A DNA stretch of 64,000 bases from an uncultured Gammaproteobacteria bacterium (GTDB lineage: Bacteria; Pseudomonadota; Gammaproteobacteria; Arenicellales; JAANXG01), in the NCBI GenBank assembly GCA_947258975.1, contig CAMYKK010000003.1:212503-276502 (forward strand). Direction: 5' to 3'. The notes beneath the pieces are model-generated. The model was not told the DNA's origin, did no database searches, and saw only the letters and a program-made list of their open reading frames with translations. The position numbers and the translations under genes are program-made. The stretch's first letter is position 1. Each line of letters opens with the position of its first letter. Below, piece after piece: positions 7,861-16,637 of this stretch.

Positions 7861-8816
7861 GCCACGACGTTTTGAGGTCGGCCGTCCAAGTACGCACGGA
7901 TATTGTCGACCACGATATTTACGACGCGTTGTCGTGATTCGCGGCTTGCCCACGCGATGTGTGGGGTGACAATCAGGTTGGGGATGTTCCCCTCCAGCAG
8001 CGGATTCCCATTGACCGGTGGTTCCTCCGACAGCACGTCAACGCCGGCGCCACCGATGATGCCCTCCCGTAGCGCGTCCGCCAGGGCGCGCTCGTCTACA
8101 ATCCCACCGCGCGCGGTATTGATCAAAATGGCATCATCCTTCATCAGCTCGAGTTCCCGCTCGCTAATGAGGCCCTTGGTATGGTCGGTCAGCGGGCAAT
8201 GCAGGCTCACTACGTCGGCCCGCGCCAATAGTTCGTGCAAAGGTACCCTTCCGGACTGTGGTTCACCTCCCGGCCGCTGTCCGACCATTACCTGCAGCCC
8301 GAACGCCGGCGCGAGCTTGGCTACTCCCTGCCCCAAACTGCCGTAGCCGATAATGCCGAGTTCTCGACCCGCCAGTTCGCGGATGGGATAGTCCAGCAGG
8401 CAGAAATGCGGATGGCGTTGCCAGCGCCCGTCGCTGATGGCGTGTTGGTACTGCGGCAATCGGGTCGTCAGCGCCAGGATCAGCGCAAACACATGTTGCA
8501 CCACCGCAGGCGTTCCATAGTCACGTACGTTGCAGACGACGATGCCGCGCTCCTGTGCCGCGTGCACATCAATGTTGTTGGTGCCGGTAGCGGCAATGAC
8601 GACCAGTTTCAGATTTGGTGATGCGCACAAGATCTGGCGGTCGAGTACGACCTTGTTTGCGATCACGATACTCGCCCTCGTTACCCGTGACAGAGTTTGC
8701 TCCGGGGGTGTCGTACCGTAGGTCTCCCAGGAGATCGGAAAATGACTCAGGGCTGTGAGATCCAAATCGCCCGGATCGACCGTGTCTGTATCCAGGAATA
8801 CCCCATGAATCGTCAT
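7857..8816 (-). CDS. D-2-hydroxyacid dehydrogenase (HprA/glycerate-dehydrogenase-like)
   Basis: A 319-residue NAD(P)-dependent dehydrogenase of the D-isomer-specific family. These enzymes reduce 2-keto acids such as hydroxypyruvate or glyoxylate. The Rossmann loop is GIIGYGSLG. The catalytic Arg lies in NTARGG, the Glu in SEEPP, and the acid-base His in TPHIAWAS. Overall it is closest to glycerate/hydroxypyruvate reductases, but substrate cannot be read reliably from sequence. The start overlaps the lipoprotein stop as ATGA and the stop overlaps hemW, so this is one tight operon. Confidence 0.9.
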   Translation of the reverse strand: MTIHGVFLDTDTVDPGDLDLTALSHFPISWETYGTTPPEQTLSRVTRASIVIANKVVLDRQILCASPNLKLVVIAATGTNNIDVHAAQERGIVVCNVRDYGTPAVVQHVFALILALTTRLPQYQHAISDGRWQRHPHFCLLDYPIRELAGRELGIIGYGSLGQGVAKLAPAFGLQVMVGQRPGGEPQSGRVPLHELLARADVVSLHCPLTDHTKGLISERELELMKDDAILINTARGGIVDERALADALREGIIGGAGVDVLSEEPPVNGNPLLEGNIPNLIVTPHIAWASRESRQRVVNIVVDNIRAYLDGRPQNVVA

Positions 8817-9301
8817 TGTAAGTTGTCACAGTGGATTTGTTTCCACTGTGTCGCCCATCTTTTCCCCTTATTCAAATCGTCGCCGGACATTTGTTTCGCG
8901 AGTTTTTCGCGGACGTCAAACGCTTGTTCGTGCCCGTTTATCGACGCCACCGTGTACCACATGTACGCACTGACGAAATCAGTCGCCCCATAGGCCGTAG
9001 TTCGGTCCGGATCATCGAAGAAGTTAGACAAAATGTTGCCCATTTCAAATTGCGCCGGCGCATAATCTTGAATGGCGGCGCGGCAATGCCAATAAAGGGC
9101 TTTACGGGTGCTCGTGCGCACTCCCAGGCCGCAACAGTAGGATTTGGCAAGTTGATATTGCGCCTGTGCGTCACCTTGTTCTGCCTTCGCCAGCAATTCC
9201 TCGCGGTGATCGGGTGCTTGTTGCAACCCCGAACATCCGACCAGCGCCAACCCCGTGAACAACACAAAGATCGCCGTATGGCATCCGGATTTGATAGTCA
9301 T
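8813..9301 (-). CDS. Sel1-repeat lipoprotein
   Basis: A 162-residue predicted lipoprotein. An N-terminal hydrophobic segment ends in the lipobox LVGC with Cys23 as the lipidation site. The mature part holds Sel1-like helical repeats (AEQGDAQAQYQLAKSY and a second copy around APAQFEMGNIL). Such repeats mediate protein contacts in the periplasm or at the outer membrane. It carries several extra Cys (CC and HC pairs in the first repeat) that could form disulfides. It heads the minus-strand operon that continues into the dehydrogenase with a 4-base overlap. No specific partner can be named. Confidence 0.8.
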   Translation of the reverse strand: MTIKSGCHTAIFVLFTGLALVGCSGLQQAPDHREELLAKAEQGDAQAQYQLAKSYCCGLGVRTSTRKALYWHCRAAIQDYAPAQFEMGNILSNFFDDPDRTTAYGATDFVSAYMWYTVASINGHEQAFDVREKLAKQMSGDDLNKGKRWATQWKQIHCDNLQ

Positions 9302-9453
9302 GAATTCTCCTCATATTTTAGGTCGGGGTGGTTTAGTCTATTGTGCCACGGCCGCAGATTGGCTCTCAACACGGACGGTTGCAATGCATACGGGAAATCA
9401 GTAGGGTGCCAGCCCGGCTTCCCTGTAAACATATTGTTCACATCTGCACGTCT

Positions 9454-10074
9454 GTGTACCTGTCATGTTTGGATCTCGAAGGGGTGTTGGTCCCTGAAAT
9501 TTGGCTGTGCGTTGCCGAACGCATGGGCATTGATGAGCTGCGGGTGACAACTCGCGACATATCCGATTACGACCAGCTGATGCGGCATCGCATTTCGGTG
9601 CTTGGTGACAAGGGACTGCGGCTCAGCGAAATCCAGCACGTCATCGACGAGATGGCGCCCCTGTCAGGGGCTGTTGAATTTTTGAGCTGGCTGCGACACC
9701 GCAGTCAAGTCATCGTCTTGTCTGACACCTTTTATCAATTTGCCGGGCCGCTGATGAGGCAATTAGGTTGGCCGACCCTGTTTTGTAATCAATTGCTGGT
9801 TGATGATGCGGGGCGGATCGAGGGGTATCGTTTGCGTCAGACCGATCAGAAGCGGCAAGTGGTAAAGGCGTTACATGATCTCAACTTCAAGATCGTCGCC
9901 GCCGGAGATTCATACAACGATACTTCCATGCTGGACGAGGCGGATTTCGGTATCTTGTTTCGACCCCCGGATGGCGTAATCAGGCAGTTTCCGCAGTTTC
10001 CCGTCAGCAGAGACTACGAGCAGTTGCGCGTGGCGTTCGAGAACGCTGCCGTGGAGCTGGAGGCCCAGCATTGA
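9454..10074 (+). CDS. thrH: Phosphoserine phosphatase/homoserine phosphotransferase
   Basis: A 206-residue HAD-superfamily enzyme matching ThrH of Pseudomonas, which dephosphorylates phosphoserine and can transfer the phosphate to homoserine. The nucleophile motif is CLDLEGVLVPEIW at the N-terminus, motif II is ILSDTFYQF (VLSDT), and motif III is AAGDSYNDT. I chose GTG 9454 because it gives exactly the family N-terminus and length. The frame stays open to an upstream ATG at 9343, but those 37 residues look non-coding. No strong Shine-Dalgarno is visible. The gene is divergent from the Sel1 lipoprotein operon. Confidence 0.93.
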   Translation: MYLSCLDLEGVLVPEIWLCVAERMGIDELRVTTRDISDYDQLMRHRISVLGDKGLRLSEIQHVIDEMAPLSGAVEFLSWLRHRSQVIVLSDTFYQFAGPLMRQLGWPTLFCNQLLVDDAGRIEGYRLRQTDQKRQVVKALHDLNFKIVAAGDSYNDTSMLDEADFGILFRPPDGVIRQFPQFPVSRDYEQLRVAFENAAVELEAQH

Positions 10075-10145
10075 CGCCGTTAACAGACCGGAGCTGAAAA
10101 CGGGTCCAGCTTCCATTTCTTCATGCCAGGCGTCAGCCGCTCGTG

Positions 10146-11519
10146 TCACCGCGTGGCGGTAATTACCGGTTGGGGCGAATCCGTCGCGACTGGCATCTCC
10201 ACGGTGACGGTCGTTCCTTCCCCTGGCTGACTGCGAATCGACAGGCGGCCACCATGAGCCTCGGCGACCAAACGGCATAAATACAGGCCGAGTCCATAAC
10301 CGCCGGTTTGGCGGCGACGCGAGGGATCGGCGCGGAAAAAGGGCTCGGTAAGACGCGGTATATCTTGCGGCTCGATTCCCGGGCCATGATCGCGTACCTG
10401 GATGAGGAGTTGTGTGTCACGCGTTTGGATCGACAACTCCGGAGATTGCTCGATGTTCTCGCTATGCCGTACCGCATTAGACAGTAAGTTCATAAGGAGA
10501 AGTTTTACCCGGGGGCCATCGATCATTACGTAGACGTCGTCGACGGGGAGTTGGGTGCGAATATCCTGGTCGGGAAAATGGTCCCGGAAGACATCGCTTA
10601 CAATCTGATGCACCGACGTCGGGTGTCGATTGAGCACCGTATGACGGCTATTGAGCCGTTCAGTCTCCAGAATTTCCGCAACCAAGGTTTCCATCTCGGC
10701 AAGGTCCCTGACCAGGTTGTGCTTGAGTTTCGAATCATCCAGCAACTCGGTGGAGACCCGAGCGCGAGTGATCGGCGACCGCAGTTCATGACTCACTGCA
10801 AGCAGAAGTTGACGTTTGGCTTCCAACATTTGTTGAATGTCATCTGCCATTTGATTAATGCTGTGTCCGAGATCAGCGAGTTCGTCTTTTCGCTCGATGT
10901 GAATCCTGCGATTCAGGTCGCCGTCGCCGAAACCTTGCACGGTTTCCTTGATGACTTGCACCGGCCGAAACAACCTTCGAATCATCCAGTACATTAAAAA
11001 TAGCGCGATCAGGATGCCCCCCATGGCGGTCAGCAATACCGCTACAGCGTGCCGCGAGCCGGAACGCTTGGGGATCGAAAGGTACGCGACGTGTTCGCCT
11101 ACGCGGGTCCGCAACACCAGGCGATCGCGATAGTCACCGATCGCAAACGGACGCAGGCGGGGCGAATGATGCGGCCGTTGACGTGCGCGGCGCGGCGGCC
11201 GGCGAAAGCGGATATCTGCAGGATTCAACTCTTCCGTACCGGATGACCAATTCAATCCGGGTCCACGAATATAGATCTCGATACCGGCGCGTTGCGCCAA
11301 CTGTCCGGCGCGATCGATGTCTGGCGGATCGCCGATCTCCTGCTGAACGTAGTGAAGGTACTGAACGAGGTGGGGTCGCAGGTTGCGGTCGAACTGATGT
11401 TTGAGGGCGAGACCGATAGTTATATTGAGTATGAACAGTATTACGATGCCGACCGCCAGAAACAACAGCATCAGGCGCGCGGTGAGAGAGTAACGCAGTT
11501 TCGTAAACCAGTTCCTCAA
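10146..11519 (-). CDS. CpxA-like sensor histidine kinase
   Basis: An inner-membrane sensor kinase of about 457 residues. A first membrane segment lies near residues 17-38 and a second near 158-180, enclosing a periplasmic sensor region rich in Arg, Pro and His. A HAMP linker follows, then the H-box LAVSHELRSPITR (His about 244), the N-box LLMNLLSNAVRHS, and the G-boxes DHGPGI and GGYGLGLYLC. It should autophosphorylate and pass phosphate to the regulator encoded just upstream. I use TTG 11519, which overlaps the regulator stop as TTGA; a GTG at 11555 is the alternative. The nearby Spy/CpxP-like gene supports an envelope-stress or metal-stress role. Confidence 0.9.
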   Translation of the reverse strand: MRNWFTKLRYSLTARLMLLFLAVGIVILFILNITIGLALKHQFDRNLRPHLVQYLHYVQQEIGDPPDIDRAGQLAQRAGIEIYIRGPGLNWSSGTEELNPADIRFRRPPRRARQRPHHSPRLRPFAIGDYRDRLVLRTRVGEHVAYLSIPKRSGSRHAVAVLLTAMGGILIALFLMYWMIRRLFRPVQVIKETVQGFGDGDLNRRIHIERKDELADLGHSINQMADDIQQMLEAKRQLLLAVSHELRSPITRARVSTELLDDSKLKHNLVRDLAEMETLVAEILETERLNSRHTVLNRHPTSVHQIVSDVFRDHFPDQDIRTQLPVDDVYVMIDGPRVKLLLMNLLSNAVRHSENIEQSPELSIQTRDTQLLIQVRDHGPGIEPQDIPRLTEPFFRADPSRRRQTGGYGLGLYLCRLVAEAHGGRLSIRSQPGEGTTVTVEMPVATDSPQPVITATR

Positions 11520-12190
11520 TTTACCGGACCGATGAACGTATAGCCCGAACCCCACACGGTCTTGATGAAATCCAGGGGTTTCAGCTTATGTCGGAGCCGG
11601 CTCACCAGGATATCGACGGAGCGCGAGTATATTTCCGTTTCGACGCCTTTCAGAGCGTTCAAGATGTCGTCGCGCGAAAAGTTCTGCCCGGGTGAACGGG
11701 CCAGCAAAGCGAGCAGCCGATATTCCATTGTGGTGAGATTGATTGGGCGGTTTTCAATCGACACCTGTTGTTGCTCAATATCGATCTCGAGTTCACCATA
11801 CCGTAACAGTACATCCGGGTGATAACGCGCGCCGACGCGTTTGAGAACGTTTTGCACTCGCGCCACAAGTTCCCGGGGCTCGAAGGGTTTGGGCAGGTAA
11901 TCATCAGCGCCGATCTCCAAGCCCACGACGCGATCCATCACATCTCCCCGCGCGGTGAGCATGACAATGGGGATATCGCTGGTTCTTCTGATCTGTTTGC
12001 AAACCTCGAAGCCGTCTTGATCCGGCAGCATGACATCCAATATGACGAGGTCGATGTCCGCCGCCGCCAGCATCTTCATACCGGCGGTGGGATGCAGCGC
12101 ATTGACGAGTTCCAGGTCGAACTTGCTAAAGTACTGCCGCAACGGCTCAGCCAACCCTTCGTCATCATCTATGAGCAGTATCTTTGCCAT
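11516..12190 (-). CDS. OmpR/CpxR-family response regulator
   Basis: A 224-residue two-component regulator. The receiver domain has the acidic pocket IDDD at 7-10, the phosphoacceptor Asp52 in LVILDVMLPD, and Lys in LPKPF. The C-terminal winged helix ends with the typical VWGSGYTFI. It is cotranscribed and overlapping with the sensor kinase and lies 159 bases after the Spy-like gene on the same strand. CpxR-type proteins activate genes for envelope folding factors, and the Spy-like gene upstream is the obvious candidate target. Confidence 0.93.
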   Translation of the reverse strand: MAKILLIDDDEGLAEPLRQYFSKFDLELVNALHPTAGMKMLAAADIDLVILDVMLPDQDGFEVCKQIRRTSDIPIVMLTARGDVMDRVVGLEIGADDYLPKPFEPRELVARVQNVLKRVGARYHPDVLLRYGELEIDIEQQQVSIENRPINLTTMEYRLLALLARSPGQNFSRDDILNALKGVETEIYSRSVDILVSRLRHKLKPLDFIKTVWGSGYTFIGPVN

Positions 12191-12294
12191 GACAGGGGTC
12201 TTGTGATTACTCAGCGGTGGCTCGAGAACTTGCGCATCTCAGAATTGGTGACGTCGGCGCGTCGTGCACGTGAGTGTATCAGAACTGTGAACTG

Positions 12295-12323
12295 CCCAGC
12301 CCGGGAACCCACCCCGGGCTGGG
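12295..12323 (-). terminator. Strong hairpin after the Spy-like gene
   Basis: CCCAGCCCGGG (12295-12305) and CCCGGGCTGGG (12313-12323) form a perfect 11-base stem with a 7-base loop. It sits 27 bases after the Spy-like stop and before the response regulator on the minus strand. No T-run follows on the minus strand, so it could attenuate rather than fully end transcription. Confidence 0.5.
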
Positions 12324-12349
12324 AGTAAAGTCGTGGACCGCGTTTGGGG

Positions 12350-12847
12350 CTAGTGCGCTTTCCGGGATCCGTGCGCTGCCATCCGCTGCGCAAACAAGTC
12401 GCTAACTTGACGCTTTTGTTCCGGCGTCAAACTGTCGGTAAATGTTGCAATGGCGGCGATTACTTCGGGGGCGCGCTGTTCCATGGTGCGCACATTGCTG
12501 GCCACGAGTTCCAGCGCCTTTTCTTGATCCAGAGCCGGGGATTCGAGCAGCGCCAACATATCGGTTCTCGTCTCTCGCCGCTGCCGCCTGGTTGCGCGCC
12601 GCACCTCACGCATCTTGCCCAGCGCCGTGTCGAGTTGTGCTTCCTGCTCCGCCGTCAGGTTCAGTTGATCGCGCAGACGTTCGATGAAGTGGCCGCCATG
12701 GTGTCCGCCAAAGTAACCAACGTGGTGCCCACCGCCAAAGTGACCGGGACCCATCGGTCCCCCGCCCCGATTGTGCGCCAAGGCGGCGCCGCCTAGCAGA
12801 GCGGCGCCCACGATGCCCGAGATCGCGATCTTGGTTGAATTTTTCAT
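12350..12847 (-). CDS. Spy/CpxP-family periplasmic LTXXQ protein, His-rich
   Basis: A 165-residue secreted protein with a signal peptide (about 1-24). It has two LTXXQ motifs, LTAEQ at 64-68 and LTPEQ at 140-144, the hallmark of Spy/CpxP chaperones and of periplasmic metal sensors of the same fold. Residues 26-53 are rich in Gly and His (HNRGGG through GGHHGGHF), suggesting metal binding. In enterobacteria CpxP restrains CpxA and Spy protects unfolded proteins. Here the gene lies just upstream of a CpxRA-like pair on the same strand. Metal sensing versus general chaperone activity cannot be decided. Confidence 0.88.
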   Translation of the reverse strand: MKNSTKIAISGIVGAALLGGAALAHNRGGGPMGPGHFGGGHHVGYFGGHHGGHFIERLRDQLNLTAEQEAQLDTALGKMREVRRATRRQRRETRTDMLALLESPALDQEKALELVASNVRTMEQRAPEVIAAIATFTDSLTPEQKRQVSDLFAQRMAAHGSRKAH

Positions 12848-12910
12848 GCAATGTTCTCCTGTGTTGAGTGATGTCGTGGGTAAATCCTAGCTACATTGCG
12901 CGCGGTGTTC

Positions 12911-12946
12911 TTTACCAAACGGTAACGGTTCGTATCAATTTGTAAC
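12911..12946. promoter_or_regulatory. Direct GTAAC repeats upstream of the Spy-like gene
   Basis: GTAAC occurs at 12922-12926 and again at 12942-12946, exactly 20 bases apart, with an inverted TTTAC at 12911-12915. Two repeats on one helix face are typical of OmpR-family regulator sites, and CpxR itself recognises GTAAA direct repeats. The position 64-99 bases upstream of the Spy-like start fits a regulator site. Binding is inference. Confidence 0.35.
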
Positions 12947-13058
12947 AAGGTTTCGCGCCGGCGAAGGCGGTCACCGGTTCGGTGTGCGCTGAGTTTGTCA
13001 GCACGCCGGATTGCGGCGCGATGTAGCTGCCAGATAGGAGAGACAGGGGGCCAGCGAA

Positions 13059-13460
13059 TTACTGTCGGCGTTTTCTGGTTCGCATTGCGCGCCGGTCCCG
13101 GGATGAGGGCTGTTCCTGATCGTAGATAATCTGTGCCGCCAGTGTGCGCCGTTCGCCGGCGATGCGCGCGCGTTCAATGGCGCTGACCTCGTGTTCGGTA
13201 TACAGTCGCGCCGCCTGTGTCGCCGGCCCTCTTCTGTCGAATAGGGAGTCGATACGCACCGTCCAGGTGTACGCGCCGCGTCGAATCTCGAGCTCATCGC
13301 CAACGGTCACTGTTTTTGCCGGTTTGGCGCGGCTGCCGTTGACACGCACCTTTCCGCCTTTCACTGCATCTGACGCGAGTTGGCGGGTTTTAAAAAACCG
13401 CGCGGCCCACAGCCATCGATCCAGGCGCACATGTTCTTGCTCTATCCCGTTGCCGGCCAT
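13059..13460 (-). CDS. hslR: Heat-shock protein 15, S4-domain RNA-binding protein
   Basis: A 133-residue Hsp15. It binds free 50S ribosomal subunits that still carry a nascent chain and helps recycle stalled subunits after heat shock. The S4 domain is visible from VRLDRWLWAARFFKTR through GGKVRVNG and KPAKTVTVGDELEI, followed by a basic C-terminal tail rich in Arg (SSRDRRAMRTRKRRQ). The length is normal. It stands alone on the minus strand and no operon partners are evident. Confidence 0.93.
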   Translation of the reverse strand: MAGNGIEQEHVRLDRWLWAARFFKTRQLASDAVKGGKVRVNGSRAKPAKTVTVGDELEIRRGAYTWTVRIDSLFDRRGPATQAARLYTEHEVSAIERARIAGERRTLAAQIIYDQEQPSSRDRRAMRTRKRRQ

Positions 13461-13940
13461 TGCGCAAAGATTACCAGAGATGGGAAGTAAGACGGCATCT
13501 ATTCATTTCGGTGCACCGCAAGCCGGCACCAGGGGGCGTCATCCCTATCTTCGTATCCGTAGAAATTTTAGTTTTGGTCTGCCACGGTGTCTGTCCAGTC
13601 CATATCCGGTCATACAACAAACGACAGTTGTGTGTGTCTCAAAAGCAATCATCGTCAGCGCATTCGCGCCGCTAAGCTGGCGGCCTCAGAATGGCCGATG
13701 AAAACCAGCCGATTGCGCTACCTGGCCCGGACGGCTGGTTGATCCGCTTTACGGAAATTCTGGCGCATTCCTACCGGGATTCAGTCGTTCCCTAAGCATT
13801 TAGCTTGTTCTGTACGCCGACGAAAAACAAAGGGTTGGGCCATCATCATACCCTCGCAATACGAACGCTGTGACCACCCGGGCATCGCGTGAATGAATAC
13901 ACGCCGAGTTGTGGTCTATAGTTGTATCCGTATGCCCTGC
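13461..13940. other. Gene-poor interval with a short gene remnant
   Basis: Between hslR and the PilZ gene I find no full-length gene. The only protein-like stretch is the 34-codon frame at 13691-13795, listed separately. Overlapping open frames on the plus strand antisense to hslR look like shadows. Confidence 0.6.
13691..13795 (+). pseudogene. Short remnant resembling the N-terminus of a MEKHLA-domain protein
   Basis: ATG 13691 opens a 34-residue frame ending at TAA 13793. It reads like a real protein start (MADENQPIALPGP followed by WLIRFTEILAHSYRDS). The Trp-x-x-Arg-Phe and His-Ser-Tyr-Arg pattern recalls the beginning of MEKHLA domains, but I recognise no continuation in any frame downstream. 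It may be a truncated relic or a small protein; no Shine-Dalgarno is obvious. Confidence 0.3.
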
Positions 13941-14351
13941 TCAGATGGAAGGGAAATCCTTCGCAAATCTTATAATCCATTCCTGGGCCGCCTCTTCGCC
14001 ACTGAGCAGACGCCCTTCTTTTTCTTCCACTTCGGTCTTGTAGTGCTCGATGTGGAAGACCTGCTCCACCATTCGAACTCGGAAGGAATCGTCCTCATCC
14101 AGAAATTGTACACCGACGGTATACTCCCCGTGCTCACGCCGACACCAAACCACCCGCCCGTTCACCTCAAAGGCCGGCTCGATTCCGGAAATGCGCACCA
14201 CGATATCGGCACCGGTGGCCAAGTACCGTTGACTGCCGACGGCCAGGCCGCCAAAACTGACATTCTTCAGAGATCGCGTCGAGGATCTCAGACCGTGGTC
14301 CATGCTGCACTCGATGGGAACATCCGATGGGTGACGTATAAAACTACGCAT
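13941..14351 (-). CDS. PilZ-domain protein
   Basis: A 136-residue protein dominated by a PilZ domain, the c-di-GMP receptor fold. Residues 5-12 hold RHPSDVPI (the RxxxR-type arm is reduced to one clear Arg next to His) and residues 31-35 hold NVSFGG, matching the D/NxSxxG motif. A charged C-terminal helix (KTEVEEKEGRLL) follows. The incomplete Arg motif makes c-di-GMP binding uncertain. It stands alone, without a flagellar or cellulose neighbour, so its output is unknown. Confidence 0.75.
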   Translation of the reverse strand: MRSFIRHPSDVPIECSMDHGLRSSTRSLKNVSFGGLAVGSQRYLATGADIVVRISGIEPAFEVNGRVVWCRREHGEYTVGVQFLDEDDSFRVRMVEQVFHIEHYKTEVEEKEGRLLSGEEAAQEWIIRFAKDFPSI

Positions 14352-15047
14352 AACCGACTTCGTCGCTTAGGCTATTGGTTTCCTTGATGAGGTGAGCAAA
14401 TCCATCCATGACTTCTCCAAAGCATAATTCGCGCCAGGCACGCCTGCGGTAGCAGATCGGTAACCTTGTGGCCGTCAACATGGCACGACATAGGGCAGCA
14501 CAGACCAAAAAACTTGTCTCCGTTCATACAGTTAGCCCTACGGGCTAAAAACTAACCACGGTAACTGCCTTGCCGAGACTCGATTGGGACAACCGGGCGT
14601 GACGGCTTTATGCCACCCAGCGTCGACAAGACTTTGACTAAAAGCGGCAAGAATTAGCCACGCGTAGCCCTGTGGCTGACCCGTTTGCTGGTATATCACG
14701 ATGTCACCGAGACCTATCATTTTCGGGGTCGCCGGGAGACACTGGAACACATTCCACCACACAAGACGCTGTTTGGGGCTGGTCCCGACAAGGGCCTTAA
14801 TATTTAAACGAACTGAAGTGCCCGCATTACCTACGCTATTGCGATGCCAATTATAGTGACAGTCAACGTAATTATGGCGCATTTTTCGTGTTTTGCGACA
14901 TCGGAACATATCTGCAAATCCTTACTTAGTTAGGTTAACTGTCACCATGATTCCTACAGTAATAACTCAATAAATGTGCCGGATCGGGCGTAATGAGACA
15001 CCATCGGCCAGAAGTGGCCGGATTGCTTGAGAACAAAGGAGAAACCA
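14352..15047. other. Non-coding interval of about 700 bases
   Basis: No gene can be supported. A 123-codon minus-strand frame at 14538-14909 has no recognisable domain and an odd composition. A small hairpin TTAGCCC-TAC-GGGCTAA occurs at 14532-14548. The last part, about 14995-15047, holds the leader of the small lipoprotein gene with its AAAGGAG Shine-Dalgarno. Confidence 0.5.
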
Positions 15048-15290
15048 ATGTTAAAACGAGTGGCGATGTTAGTAATCACGTTAAACTTAGCGGCCTGTTC
15101 CACACCCTCGACGTTCTCGTTACAGCAGCCCGACGCCAGCTATGAACTGGATACATGGGCAGAGAACAGCGAGATCTATGAATTTACACCGAAGGCCAAC
15201 AGCAACATCGCGTGTGTGGTGTTCATCCTAGACAACCTTACATCTGCGTCCATGCAATGCTTCCCCAAGGACAAGAATCGTGGGTCCTAA
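15048..15290 (+). CDS. Small lipoprotein of unknown function
   Basis: An 80-residue predicted lipoprotein. A short signal peptide ends with lipobox LAAC. The mature part is acidic and aromatic, and its C-terminal half (YEFTPKANSNIACVVFILD to MQCFPK) resembles a short conserved module seen in small gammaproteobacterial envelope proteins, with two Cys that could pair. I chose ATG 15048 because AAAGGAG lies just upstream; an ATG at 15027 falls before it. No function can be given. It is followed by a long non-coding stretch. Confidence 0.65.
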   Translation: MLKRVAMLVITLNLAACSTPSTFSLQQPDASYELDTWAENSEIYEFTPKANSNIACVVFILDNLTSASMQCFPKDKNRGS

Positions 15291-15884
15291 ACGCCGAAAC
15301 GTTTTGAACGTGGATGACACGCTTCCAGAACTTCTGTGTTCGAACAGCTCCGGGCATTCGAGTACTCGAAAAGACATGACTTGAAACGTCCGGTGCCGGA
15401 AGTGTTCCAGACGTTCTCCAGCAGGCGTTACAGGTTGGGTTGTACGTGCGGCGCTGAGAGTGGGTTTGCGATATAAGAAAAACCCCGCCGGAGCAGGGTC
15501 TTTCATTTGGGATTACATAATCGCGAATGTGTCTAGGTTGCTACTGATCTCTCGCCAGGGGAGTCGTGAGCGGATTGTTACTTGTCCATTGCATGGGCGT
15601 ATTCAGTGCTGGTGATCTCGCCTTTATGAAGCGCGTAACTGTTGGAAATGGCCGCTCTCGAATGAATACCCGACGCTCAGGTTGTTGAGACCCGGATGGC
15701 GGCAAGGAGTCGGGAGCTGAGGTATGTATTGCTTCTATTATCGGTGAAGAGGGCTCCCAATGCGCGGCTGCCGCCAAGGCCCGCTTGCGGATCATGAGGC
15801 CGCCATTCGAGCGACACGCCCCATATCATCGGTTATGTAGCCCAACGCCGACAATGCGACGAGGCGATGTGCTTGAAGAGCCTC
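15291..15884. other. Non-coding interval with a terminator-like hairpin
   Basis: About 590 bases without a supportable gene. An 84-codon minus-strand frame (15541-15795) shows no family features. The terminator-like hairpin at 15482-15499 is listed separately. Confidence 0.55.
15482..15499. terminator. Rho-independent terminator-like hairpin
   Basis: ACCCCGC-CGGA-GCAGGGT forms a 7-base stem (one G-T pair) with a 4-base loop. Five A residues precede it on the plus strand, giving a clean T-run for minus-strand transcripts. CTTTC follows on the plus strand, so it may also end the small lipoprotein transcript weakly. Confidence 0.6.
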
Positions 15885-16637
15885 CTACTTGAGGCCGTTG
15901 AATGCACTGACGATGATATAAACACCCAACATTAGGAGAGAAATGAAGAACACCCGCTGGAATAATTGTTCTGATAATCTTTGCCGAATCCGTTGACCAA
16001 GCACCATCCCGATAATCGCTGGGAGTAATGCTGCAGCGGATAACTTTCCAAGTTCAATTGTCAACAGGCCGTTTCCCTGCAATGCGACAGCAAGGGCCGA
16101 CGTAGATGCCGTAAACAGCATTCCCATTGCTTGAATTAGCATGTCTCGTGAGAGTCCGATCGCCTGAAGGAACAACACGCCCGGCACAACAAACGAGCCG
16201 GTCATACCCGTCAGTATCCCGTTCGCTGAGCCAAGCAATGGGCCAATCCACATCTCCTGGCGCGTTGTGATTGTCAAACGGAGGCCGGCAAGGTTCACTG
16301 TTGCGTACACCACCAGAAGCGCCCCAAGGAGCGCCGAGAGTAAAGAGAGATCAACACGCGTTAGCGCGGTGGCTCCAATCCAAACTGTTACTGTGGCCAT
16401 CAGGAGGAATGGCCAAAGCCGACGCAAAATAGCTTTACCATCACTCCCGGCCACGGCCTGCCAAAGGTTGGTGATGAACGACGGCACCAGCAAGAGGGCC
16501 ATTGCGTGCGGCAAATCGATCGCCACTGTGAGAAGTGCGAGACTAACCGTTGGAAGACCGAGACCAATAACGCCTTTGACGGTGCCGGCGATCAGGAAGG
16601 TTCCGACAATTGTGAGGATGGTGAGGGTATCAATCAT
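15885..16637 (-). CDS. TSUP-family (TauE/SafE) anion permease
   Basis: A 250-residue inner-membrane protein with about seven or eight hydrophobic segments. The two TSUP half-repeats are marked by GTVKGVIGLGLPTVSLALL near the N-terminus and GILTGMTGSFVVPGVLF in the middle. This family exports sulfite, sulfoacetate or other organosulfur anions. A role in sulfite export would suit the dsr genes, but the gene lies 10 kb away and stands alone. A second, divergent TSUP gene lies at 21.2 kb. Substrate cannot be inferred from sequence. Confidence 0.85.
   Translation of the reverse strand: MIDTLTILTIVGTFLIAGTVKGVIGLGLPTVSLALLTVAIDLPHAMALLLVPSFITNLWQAVAGSDGKAILRRLWPFLLMATVTVWIGATALTRVDLSLLSALLGALLVVYATVNLAGLRLTITTRQEMWIGPLLGSANGILTGMTGSFVVPGVLFLQAIGLSRDMLIQAMGMLFTASTSALAVALQGNGLLTIELGKLSAAALLPAIIGMVLGQRIRQRLSEQLFQRVFFISLLMLGVYIIVSAFNGLK

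Noticed and set aside
8831-9547. A 238-codon plus-strand frame across the Sel1 lipoprotein
   Set aside because: Antisense to a gene with a clear lipobox and Sel1 repeats; composition is not protein-like.
14538-14909. A 123-codon minus-strand frame in the 14.4-15.0 kb gap
   Set aside because: No Shine-Dalgarno, no recognisable domain, odd composition, and it ends inside a small hairpin.
15541-15795. An 84-codon minus-strand frame between the small lipoprotein and TSUP genes
   Set aside because: No family features or initiation signals.
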